From NCBI GenBank assembly GCA_947258635.1, contig CAMYJM010000146.1, positions 1 to 6,721 of the forward strand: a DNA stretch of 6,721 bases. The letters run 5' to 3'. The notes beneath the pieces are model-generated. The model was not told the DNA's origin and ran no database searches. It worked only from the letters and a program-made list of their open reading frames with translations. Position numbers and translations under genes: made by a program. This document shows positions 1-5,818 of the stretch, one piece after another. This DNA comes from an uncultured Acidimicrobiaceae bacterium (lineage in GTDB: Bacteria > Actinomycetota > Acidimicrobiia > Spongiisociales > UBA5794). Numbering within the stretch: the first letter of the stretch is position 1; every line of letters begins with the position of its first letter.

Positions 1-440
1 TTGTTGAGCCGTTCGGGGAACTCGAGCGCGTAGAGGGATGCGATCCAGCCTCCGTAGGAGTGCCCGACGAGTCGAACGTCGTGTACGTCGAGTTCGTCGA
101 AGAGCTCGGCGAGCCAACGCACGAAGTCGTCGGGACGGCGGGGTTGCGTCCGGTAGATGCTTCGCCCGATGTCGTAGATGTGATCGAGGGCGTACACGCG
201 ATGGTCGGCGGCGAACGCTTCGATCACCGGTATCCACGCAAGCGAGGTTTCCGAATCGCCGGGCAACAGGACCAGCGGCGGTCCGGCGGCCGGGCCCTGG
301 ACCCTGACGAACGTGTCACCAAACGTCGTGGGGACCATCGTGGATTCCGAGGGGATCGGCCAGCGCTGCGCACGCTGGTCGTAGAACGCCAAGAACTCCT
401 GCTGGGATGCAGCGGAACGAAATGGGTGCCAGGGTTCCAC
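1..440 (-). CDS. alpha/beta-fold hydrolase, N-terminal part (cut by left edge)
   Basis: This is a serine hydrolase of the alpha/beta fold, probably cytosolic and esterase-like, with unknown substrate. I translated 146 codons before the edge. The nucleophile elbow GHSYGG is at residues 126-131, so S128 is the expected catalytic serine, followed by a typical helix (WIASLYALEFPERL). The strand and turn PLVLLPGDSETSLAW (about 55-69) is where many relatives carry the HG oxyanion motif; here it reads PG. The segment RVYALDHIYDIGRS (81-94) fits the next strand and loop. The acid and histidine of the triad lie beyond the window. The start is GTG at 440: an in-frame TAA lies eight codons upstream, and GGAGGGG at 449-455 sits 8 nt before the GTG. 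No signal peptide or membrane segment is seen. The superfamily call is firm; the exact enzyme cannot be named. Confidence 0.9.
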   Translation of the reverse strand, partial: MEPWHPFRSAASQQEFLAFYDQRAQRWPIPSESTMVPTTFGDTFVRVQGPAAGPPLVLLPGDSETSLAWIPVIEAFAADHRVYALDHIYDIGRSIYRTQPRRPDDFVRWLAELFDELDVHDVRLVGHSYGGWIASLYALEFPERLN

Positions 441-448
441 TGCGACTT

Positions 449-455
449 CCCCTCC
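449..455 (-). promoter_or_regulatory. ribosome binding site of the alpha/beta hydrolase
   Basis: On the minus strand the bases read GGAGGGG, 8 nt upstream of the GTG at 440. This supports the GTG start, since no ATG begins the frame before the conserved region. Confidence 0.65.
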
Positions 456-707
456 GCTCGATTACTCCAACCTAATCCTGCAACCAGACACCCGAACCGG
501 GGCTGCTCCGCCAACCGGACCGTAGCGAGGATCCACCGCCCAGATCACTCAGCCACCAGAGCGTTCTCGCGCACCCACACCCGTCCGAGAACCGGAGCAT
601 TTCGGAGCGGCTTGATTCGCCCACAGGACCACGTCGATCCTTAGTACCGGCACCGTGAGGATGGCATGACCGGCGGCGCACAAGCCGCGGCTTCCCGGCA
701 AGAGGTT

Positions 708-727
708 TGCAAATGGTGTGCAAATGG
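708..727 (+). repeat. tandem 9-bp direct repeat upstream of the RNase gene
   Basis: TGCAAATGG occurs perfectly at 708-716 and again at 719-727, a period of 11 bp or about one helical turn. The first copy overlaps the palindrome TTTGCAAA (706-713). The pair ends just before the proposed -35 element, so it could be a regulator binding site. That role is inference. Confidence 0.5.
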
Positions 728-728
728 A

Positions 729-764
729 TTGGTAGACAGCGCCACCCCTCTACGCTGACTCACT
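729..764 (+). promoter_or_regulatory. candidate promoter of the RNB gene, probably giving a leaderless mRNA
   Basis: TACGCT (751-756) fits the actinobacterial TANNNT -10 consensus and lies 8 nt before the ATG at 765. That puts a transcript start at or next to the A of the start codon. A weak -35 (TTGGTA, 729-734) sits 16 bp upstream. No purine-rich Shine-Dalgarno sequence is present in the 25 bases before the ATG (mostly GCCACCCCTCTACG), which fits a leaderless message. Confidence 0.5.
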
Positions 765-2183
765 ATGCCGGGCATCCACTTCTACTTCCCGACGGAGCGA
801 GAATTCGTGCGCGGGTTCCAGCGGATCCGCGAGGAACACGAAGTTGCCACAGACTTCGGCCATGACGTCGAGGAGGCCGCCCGGGCCGCGGCCACCGCTC
901 CACTCGGAGCCGATCGCCGTGATATGCGCGCCGTGCCGCTGGTGAGCATCGATCCCGCCGGGAGTCGGGATCTCGATCAGGCGTTTCATGCGGCGCGGTC
1001 CGGTGACGGGTACCGAGTTCACTATGCCATCGCCGATGTCGCCCATTTCGTCGAGCCCAACGGACTGCTCGACGATGCCGCCCGGAGCCGCGGCGTCACG
1101 TTCTACGCCCCCGACGAGAAGGAGCCGCTCCACCCCGACCGGCTCAATGAGGATGCTGCGTCGCTCCTGCCGGGTGAGGATCGCCCGGCCGTCGTCTGGA
1201 CTCACGACCTCGACGCCCACGGCACGTTGCTCGACACCCGGGTGGAGCGAGCTGTGGTGCGCAACCGGCGGGCCTTCTCGTATGAAGACGTCGATGCCGA
1301 CCTCCGCGGCGAGCGGCCGCACGACCGCAACGTCCTGCTGCGCGAGATCGGGATCGCCCGCCAGAAGCAGGAGGCGACCCGGGGTGGGGCCAGCCTCAGG
1401 CTTCCGGCACAGGAAGTCGTGCCGGCCGATGGCAGCTATACCCTGGCTTTCCGGGAATCGCTGCCGGTCGAGAACTGGAACGCCCAGTTGTCGCTGCTGA
1501 CCGGCATCGCTGCCGCCACGATGATGATCGACGGCAAGGTCGGCCTGCTGCGCACCCTGCCCAAGCCGAGCAAGAAAACCATCGGCTGGCTGCGCCGCTG
1601 CTCGCGCGCTATGGGTGTGCCTTACCCCGATGACCTGGCGTATCCAGACTGGGTGCGCCGCCTCGACACTTCGATGCCCGAGCAGGCCGCGCTGATGACA
1701 CAGGCGGCCCGGGCCTTCCGGGGAGCCGGCTACGCCGGGTTCGACGGCGAGCTACCGGAAGAGACCAGCCATGGCGCCATTGGCGCCGACTACGCCCACG
1801 TCACCGCCCCCCTCCGCCGATTGATCGACCGCTTCGCCAACGAGATCGTCCTGGCGCTCAGTGCCGACAAGCGCCCTCAGCAGTGGGTGCTGAGCGCTCT
1901 CGAGTCGATTCCCGACACGATGGTCGAAGCTTCCCGCCGGGAACGGGCCTTCGAGCGGGCGATGGTCGACTTCGCCGAGTCGCTGACCCTGGCGCACCGG
2001 GTCGGTGAGGTGTACCCGGCGATCGCGACCGACGTCGACGACGACACGGTCACACTGCAGATCCGCAACCCGGCGATCGTCGCTCGGCTGGAGGCTTCCG
2101 GAGTAGGCCTCGGCGACGACATCGAAGTGCGCCTGACCGCCGCCGACCCCTCGCAACGCACAGTGACGTTCGAGCTGGCGTAG
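765..2183 (+). CDS. RNB-domain 3'-5' exoribonuclease (RNase II/R family, short actinobacterial type)
   Basis: The protein is predicted to degrade single-stranded RNA from the 3' end, releasing nucleotides, in the cytoplasm. At 472 residues it is shorter than E. coli RNase II or R because recognisable N-terminal cold-shock domains are absent; the RNB core starts near residue 55. Metal-site motif SIDPAGSRDLDQAF spans 61-74, with D63, D69 and D71 matching the conserved aspartates. Q72 occupies the fourth aspartate position (D210 of E. coli RNase II). Further RNB blocks are YAIADVAHFV (87-96), RGVTFYAPDEKEPLHP (109-124), LLPGEDRPA (134-142) and YAHVTAPLRRLIDRFANE (343-360), with R351/R352 in the phosphate-contacting TAPLRR motif. 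Residues about 414-472 (GEVYPAIATDV... to VTFEL) look like a small S1/OB-type beta domain. The ATG fits the family's N-terminal length. The gene converges on the HAD gene and shares a terminator hairpin with it. Confidence 0.93.
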   Translation: MPGIHFYFPTEREFVRGFQRIREEHEVATDFGHDVEEAARAAATAPLGADRRDMRAVPLVSIDPAGSRDLDQAFHAARSGDGYRVHYAIADVAHFVEPNGLLDDAARSRGVTFYAPDEKEPLHPDRLNEDAASLLPGEDRPAVVWTHDLDAHGTLLDTRVERAVVRNRRAFSYEDVDADLRGERPHDRNVLLREIGIARQKQEATRGGASLRLPAQEVVPADGSYTLAFRESLPVENWNAQLSLLTGIAAATMMIDGKVGLLRTLPKPSKKTIGWLRRCSRAMGVPYPDDLAYPDWVRRLDTSMPEQAALMTQAARAFRGAGYAGFDGELPEETSHGAIGADYAHVTAPLRRLIDRFANEIVLALSADKRPQQWVLSALESIPDTMVEASRRERAFERAMVDFAESLTLAHRVGEVYPAIATDVDDDTVTLQIRNPAIVARLEASGVGLGDDIEVRLTAADPSQRTVTFELA

Positions 2184-2199
2184 CCGCCGGCTCGGCTAC
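2180..2199. terminator. candidate bidirectional terminator hairpin holding both convergent stop codons
   Basis: GTAGCCG (2180-2186) and CGGCTAC (2193-2199) form a perfect 7-bp stem around the 6-nt loop CCGGCT. The left arm contains the TAG stop of the RNase gene (2181-2183). The right arm contains the TAG stop of the HAD gene, read on the minus strand (2196-2198). There is no T-tract on either side, so it would not be a classical intrinsic terminator, although T-tract-poor hairpins are common in GC-rich actinobacteria. Confidence 0.5.
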
Positions 2200-2210
2200 A
2201 CCCCGGCGGC
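2183..2210. repeat. 8-bp inverted repeat overlapping the terminator hairpin
   Basis: GCCGCCGG (2183-2190) is the exact reverse complement of CCGGCGGC (2203-2210), with 12 nt between. It shares bases 2183-2190 with the 7-bp hairpin, so the two structures could not form together. The right arm lies inside the C-terminal codons of the HAD gene. It could be an alternative terminator stem for the RNase transcript, or chance in GC-rich sequence. Confidence 0.4.
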
Positions 2211-2888
2211 GTCGGCGAAAGCGGCCATGGATTCGAAGCTCACATCGTATTCCGCTCCCGGCGCTGGCGGGGTGGCACCGGCGCCGCCTCGGTTGCGATC
2301 GATCCACACCGTGTCCATGCCGGCTGCCTTGGCAGGGGCATGGTCGTGATAGAGGCTCTGCGCTACGTGGAGCAGCCGCCCCTCCTCGTGGCGGAGCAGA
2401 TAGTCGAAGTTGGCCGGGTCCGGCTTGTAGCTGCCGATGGCCTCGGCCGTGTACACCGCGTTGAACGTCACGCCCAGCTTCTGCTGACTACGGGCAAAGG
2501 AGTGCAGATCGACGTTCGACAGGATGACCAGCCGGTACCTGGTGGCCAGGCGCGCCAGCGCGTCACCCGTGTCGGGAAATGCCGGCCAGTCGCCGACGGA
2601 GTCGCCGAAGGCGGCATCTAGCTCGGCAGTCGTCTCGAAGCGGTAGGCACCGGCGACGGCCCGATGGACCTCGCGCAGGACCATTGGATACGGCGCCCGC
2701 GGCGAGGCCTGCTGGATGCGGGTCTCGTGGTCGGCGAACACCGCCAGCTGCTCGGATCGGCTCAGATCGCTCCCGTTGCGGGCCAGCAAGGGTCCAAGCG
2801 CGCCGATGATCCCCGATTCCCAGTCGATCAACGTGCCGTAGCAGTCGAACGACAGGGTGTCGTACGCGGCTGGATCCAGGGCGCTCAT
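2196..2888 (-). CDS. HAD-superfamily hydrolase (haloacid dehalogenase type II-like)
   Basis: This 230-residue protein has all four HAD motifs: SFDCYGTLID (13-22, nucleophile D15 and T19), LSN (123-125, S124), SYKPDP (153-158, K155), and LYHDHAPAK (179-187, acidic D182). The helical insert after motif I is the C1 cap of the 2-haloacid dehalogenase-like group. Databases would probably label it haloacid dehalogenase type II. However, by my alignment with Pseudomonas L-2-haloacid dehalogenase, the positions of S175 and N177 are Q177 and L179 here, so dehalogenation is doubtful and a phosphatase-like role is equally possible. The ATG at 2888 overlaps the TGA of the upstream regulator gene in an ATGA, which indicates translational coupling. 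A longer reading from an ATG at 3008 would add 40 unconserved residues inside the regulator gene, so I rejected it. No signal peptide is seen. Confidence 0.87.
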   Translation of the reverse strand: MSALDPAAYDTLSFDCYGTLIDWESGIIGALGPLLARNGSDLSRSEQLAVFADHETRIQQASPRAPYPMVLREVHRAVAGAYRFETTAELDAAFGDSVGDWPAFPDTGDALARLATRYRLVILSNVDLHSFARSQQKLGVTFNAVYTAEAIGSYKPDPANFDYLLRHEEGRLLHVAQSLYHDHAPAKAAGMDTVWIDRNRGGAGATPPAPGAEYDVSFESMAAFADAAGV

Positions 2889-4333
2889 GCCAGCTTGCGT
2901 CGCAGAATCGCGCCCAAAGCGGCAATCCCCGGCTCGATGGCCTCTTTCCGGGTCCCGGCGAATCCGAGCCGCAAGTGGTTGCGGGGCGCCGGCTCCCGGA
3001 GGAAACACACGCTGCCGGCCTCGACGACGACGCCCTCCGTCAGCGCGTCCGCCGCCGCCGCCACCGCGTCAAACCCCTCCGGGCCCGGCAACCACAGCGA
3101 CAGGCCCCCAGAGGGGAGGGAAGCCTCCCACGGCACGTGCTCGGCAACACACTCAACGCAGCGTTCCCACTTGTCCTTGAGGGCATGGCGGGAGCGCCGC
3201 ACCGAGCGCAGATAGTCGCCGGCCTCGATCATCAGGCCCATGGTGCGCTGCAGCAACCCGGGCGGGTGGCGCAGCATGTAGCGCCGCAGGTCGCGCAGCC
3301 GCGAGATGAGGGGGGCGTCGGCGACCACGTATCCCAGTCGCAGACCGGGAGCGAGGAATTTCGAGAAGCTGCCCAGATAGACCACCCGGCCCGAATCGTC
3401 GAGAGCCTTGAGAGAAGGGGTCGGTCGCCCTTGATAGCGGAACTCGCTGTCGTAGTCGTCCTCGACGATCACGAAGTCCTGGGCGTCGGCTTGCGCCAGC
3501 AACTGCTGCCTCCGCCCGACCGACAAGGTCACGTTCGTCGGATACTGATGGCTCGGAGTCACCGAGACGAGATCGATGGACTTGAGGCTCCGGGGTACGA
3601 CCATTCCCTGATCATCGACCGGGACCGGGACCAGACGGGCGCCGCGCCGCTTGAAGATGTGCCGGGCATCCGGATACCCGGGCTCTTCGACGGCGACGCG
3701 CTTGTTGCGGTCGAGCAGTGCTCGGCTCACGAGGTAGAGCCCGTTCTGGGAGCCCATCGTGATCAGGACTTCGTCGGCGGCGGCATTGATCCCTCTCGCC
3801 GGGAGCACGTGCTTGGCCAGCATGTCGATGAGGAGCGGATCGTCCATGTCGAAGCGGTCACCGAGACTCGCACCGATGTGGTCGCTTGTCATCGCCGTCC
3901 GCATCGCCCGCATCCACGCCGCCGTGGGAAACAGGCTCACATCCGGCTCCCCGACGACGAACGCGTAGGGCTCGCTGTGCCGCTCCGGGGACCGCACGAC
4001 GTGGGGAAGATCGTCCCCGAGATCTCCCATCCGCGTCTCCCAGCTGATATGCGGCGACGGGGTTGCCGCCGGGACCTCGGCCAGGTAGCGGCGCAGGTCC
4101 CGATTGACGGCATAGCCAACCCGCGGAATCGACTCGAGGAAGCCTTCCGCGGTGAGTTCTTGGTAAGCCAGGTTGACCGTGTTGCGCGATAGGTCGAGAT
4201 CGGCGGCCAGGGCCCGCGAGGACGGCAATAGCTCGCCCGCAGCGAAGCGGCCGGCCTCGATCTCGCGCGCTATCGCGGCCCGCAGCTGCCGGTAGAGCGG
4301 CTCCGGCGCCGCGGGGTCGAGTTGGACGAGCAT
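2885..4333 (-). CDS. MocR/GabR-family PLP-dependent transcriptional regulator
   Basis: The 482-residue protein joins a GntR-type winged helix to a class I aminotransferase-like domain, the usual MocR layout and length. The DNA-binding part is about 11-78 (PLYRQLRAAIAREIEAG, LPSSRALAADLDLSRNTVNLAY, wing GYAV). The PLP domain runs from about 120 to the end. K325 in SFSKFLAPGLRLGY is the expected Schiff-base lysine, D292 and Y294 in EDDYDSEF the ring contacts, and R455 in LRLGFAG the likely carboxylate-binding arginine. All positions needed to bind PLP appear intact. In GabR and TauR this domain senses an external aldimine with the effector and switches on a neighbouring aminotransferase operon; here a class III aminotransferase gene lies divergently 116 bp away. 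The start at 4333 is preceded by GGGGAG with 6-nt spacing. The HAD gene follows with a 4-bp overlap. Confidence 0.93.
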   Translation of the reverse strand: MLVQLDPAAPEPLYRQLRAAIAREIEAGRFAAGELLPSSRALAADLDLSRNTVNLAYQELTAEGFLESIPRVGYAVNRDLRRYLAEVPAATPSPHISWETRMGDLGDDLPHVVRSPERHSEPYAFVVGEPDVSLFPTAAWMRAMRTAMTSDHIGASLGDRFDMDDPLLIDMLAKHVLPARGINAAADEVLITMGSQNGLYLVSRALLDRNKRVAVEEPGYPDARHIFKRRGARLVPVPVDDQGMVVPRSLKSIDLVSVTPSHQYPTNVTLSVGRRQQLLAQADAQDFVIVEDDYDSEFRYQGRPTPSLKALDDSGRVVYLGSFSKFLAPGLRLGYVVADAPLISRLRDLRRYMLRHPPGLLQRTMGLMIEAGDYLRSVRRSRHALKDKWERCVECVAEHVPWEASLPSGGLSLWLPGPEGFDAVAAAADALTEGVVVEAGSVCFLREPAPRNHLRLGFAGTRKEAIEPGIAALGAILRRKLA

Positions 4334-4449
4334 CTGGTACTCCCCGGTCAGGAGGTTGTGGCACTTTACATGGGTCCAAGGGCCTCTAGATTCGCTGCCA
4401 TGAACCGTTAACTTGGTGGCGAATCACCCACCCGTACCCCGGAGGATCG
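4334..4449. promoter_or_regulatory. divergent promoter/operator region of regulator and aminotransferase
   Basis: This 116-bp spacer must hold both promoters and, by analogy with GabR and TauR, the MocR operator. Minus strand: GGGGAG (4340-4345) is the regulator's ribosome binding site, and TAAAGT (4363-4368) is a possible -10. Plus strand: TAACTT (4409-4414) is a possible -10 and GGAGGA (4441-4446) the aminotransferase ribosome binding site, with a short spacer. Neither -10 has a clear -35, as expected for activator-dependent promoters. A weak direct repeat, CATGGGTCC (4369-4377) and CATGAACCG (4399-4407), is offset by exactly 30 bp. CCAAG (4376-4380) and CTTGG (4412-4416) form a short inverted pair. 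Element assignments are tentative. Confidence 0.5.
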
Positions 4450-5790
4450 ATGGGCTTGACAACTCCCGATGACCTGAAGCACCTCATCTTGCATTTCACC
4501 AAAGGCAAGGCGTGGCGCGATGCGACGCTGCCCGTCTACGTGCGCGGGCAGGGCTGCTACTTGTGGGACGAGGCCGGACGGCGCTACCTGGACGGCCTGG
4601 CGGGCCTGTTCGTGGTGCAAATCGGCCACGGCCGCTCCGACATCGCCCACGCCGCCGCCAAGCAGATGGAAGAGTTGGCTTATACCCCGACGTGGGGCGC
4701 CGCCCATCCCCCGGCTATTGAGGCCTCCAAGCTCGTCGCGTCACTCGCCCCCGGCGATCTCGACGCCATCTTCTGGGTGAGCTCGGGCTCGGAGGCTGTG
4801 GAATCGGCGATCAAGTTCGCCAGGCAGTACCACGCCAGCCGGGGCAACCCCGACAAGACCAAGGTGATCAGCAGACAGCTCTCGTATCACGGCACGACCA
4901 TGGGTGCCCTCTCGGCCACCGGCCTCGACAGCATCCGCGAGCAGTTCCAGCCGCTGCTGCCGGGATTCATCAAAGTGGACAACACGCTCGGAGTGACCGA
5001 CGGCGTTGCCGCCGCCCGGCAAGTCGAGGACGCCATAGTCGCCGCCGGCCCGGAGACGGTCGGCCTCGTCATGGCCGAGCCGGTGCAGAACAGCGGCGGC
5101 TGCCTGGTGCCGCCCGACGGCTACTGGCCAGAACTGCGCCGTATCTGCGACAAACACGACGTTCTGCTCCTGGCGGACGAAGTCATCACCAGCTTCGGGC
5201 GGGTCGGCCACTGGTTCGGCGTCGAGAGGTTCGGCGCGGTCCCGGACATGATCACCTTCGCCAAGGGCGCCACGTCGGGCTACGCCCCGGTGGGCGGTTT
5301 GATAATCCGCCGGGAGAAGGTGGATGAGCTCATGGACTCGAAGAACGGCACGTTCGCCCATGGGGCTACGTGGGGTGCCCACCCGGTCGTGATGGCGGTG
5401 ACCATCGCCAATGTGACCGCCATGCGAGATGAGGGAGTCATCGACAACGTACAGGCCAATGAGGAGTATTTCAGAGCCAAGCTGGACGAAGTCGCCGAAG
5501 TTCACGATACGGTGAGCGACGTCCGCGGCACCGGGTACTTCTACGCGATCGAGCTCACCGCCTCCCGGGAGAAGGGCGTCGAGCTGACGGAGGACCAAAC
5601 GAACGAGCTGGTCAACGATCACATGCCCGGCTTGATCAGCGATGCCGGGCTGCTGATCCGCTCGGACGCCCGCGGCGCCCCCAAGCTCGTCCTATCGCCT
5701 CCGCTGATCGCCACCACCGCAGAGCTCGACGAGCTCATCGCCGGCGTCGATCAGGTCCTCACAAGGGCCGCCCAAATCGACCTGGCCTGA
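4450..5790 (+). CDS. class III PLP-dependent aminotransferase (omega-aminotransferase type)
   Basis: The enzyme is predicted to move an amino group from an amine or omega-amino acid to a 2-oxo acid such as pyruvate or 2-oxoglutarate. It has 446 residues, normal for the family. Fold-type I landmarks are present: SSGSEAVESAIKFAR (111-125, PLP phosphate loop), YHG (146-148, aromatic stacking on PLP), LLADEVITSFGR (240-251, D243 as the pyridine-nitrogen partner), TFAKGATSGYAPVGG (269-283, K272 as Schiff-base lysine), and HGATWGAHP (304-312, T307 as the likely phosphate contact from the partner subunit). General sequence resembles the beta-alanine/taurine:pyruvate aminotransferase groups, but substrate cannot be fixed from motifs. 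It is the first gene of a rightward unit with the flavoprotein 28 bp downstream, and is probably controlled by the divergent MocR protein. GGAGGA just upstream supports the ATG. Confidence 0.92.
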   Translation: MGLTTPDDLKHLILHFTKGKAWRDATLPVYVRGQGCYLWDEAGRRYLDGLAGLFVVQIGHGRSDIAHAAAKQMEELAYTPTWGAAHPPAIEASKLVASLAPGDLDAIFWVSSGSEAVESAIKFARQYHASRGNPDKTKVISRQLSYHGTTMGALSATGLDSIREQFQPLLPGFIKVDNTLGVTDGVAAARQVEDAIVAAGPETVGLVMAEPVQNSGGCLVPPDGYWPELRRICDKHDVLLLADEVITSFGRVGHWFGVERFGAVPDMITFAKGATSGYAPVGGLIIRREKVDELMDSKNGTFAHGATWGAHPVVMAVTIANVTAMRDEGVIDNVQANEEYFRAKLDEVAEVHDTVSDVRGTGYFYAIELTASREKGVELTEDQTNELVNDHMPGLISDAGLLIRSDARGAPKLVLSPPLIATTAELDELIAGVDQVLTRAAQIDLA

Positions 5791-5803
5791 ACCGTCGGGG
5801 CGC

Positions 5804-5813
5804 GGGAGGAGGA
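5804..5813 (+). promoter_or_regulatory. strong ribosome binding site of the flavoprotein gene
   Basis: GGGAGGAGGA lies 5 nt before the ATG at 5819, inside the 28-bp gap after the aminotransferase stop. It fixes the start and, with the short gap, supports co-transcription. Confidence 0.75.
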
Positions 5814-5818
5814 TCCAC

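Larger units (their letters stand above)
441..764. other. divergent intergenic region between hydrolase and RNase genes
   Basis: This 324-bp spacer carries upstream sequence for both flanking genes. The right end holds the RNase promoter and a TGCAAATGG direct repeat. At the left end the minus strand has a possible -10 hexamer TAGGTT (469-474) ahead of the hydrolase, without a convincing -35. Open frames here give Arg-, Cys- and Trp-rich translations with no recognisable motif, so I call no gene. A small imperfect hairpin (GCGGC 673-677 with GCCGC 684-688) is too weak to name. I see no tRNA or other RNA gene in it. Confidence 0.5.

Noticed and set aside
60..644. Rightward 194-codon open frame over the left gene and spacer
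   Set aside because: It is antisense to the alpha/beta hydrolase, whose GHSYGG motif and ribosome binding site are clear. Its translation has no recognisable domain.
472..723. Leftward 83-codon open frame within the 441-764 spacer
   Set aside because: The product is rich in Arg, Cys, Trp and Gly with no motif, as expected from GC-rich noncoding DNA, and no convincing ribosome binding site was seen.
2889..3008. 40-residue N-terminal extension of the HAD protein from an ATG at 3008
   Set aside because: It would overlap the regulator's C-terminal codons by 124 bp and reads as Pro/Arg-rich sequence unlike the family. The ATGA overlap start gives the normal length.
2975..4192. Rightward 405-codon open frame opposite the MocR gene
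   Set aside because: It is a long antisense shadow produced by high GC. The opposite strand has complete winged-helix and PLP motifs, while this frame is His/Arg-rich with no domain.
4363..4420. TauR-like operator words near the divergent promoters
   Set aside because: The minus-strand TTGGACCCATGTAA and CCAAGTTAAC only loosely recall the direct repeats I remember for TauR. The match is too poor to claim taurine control.
4741..5622. Leftward 293-codon open frame opposite the aminotransferase
   Set aside because: It is another antisense shadow. The aminotransferase frame contains every expected catalytic residue.
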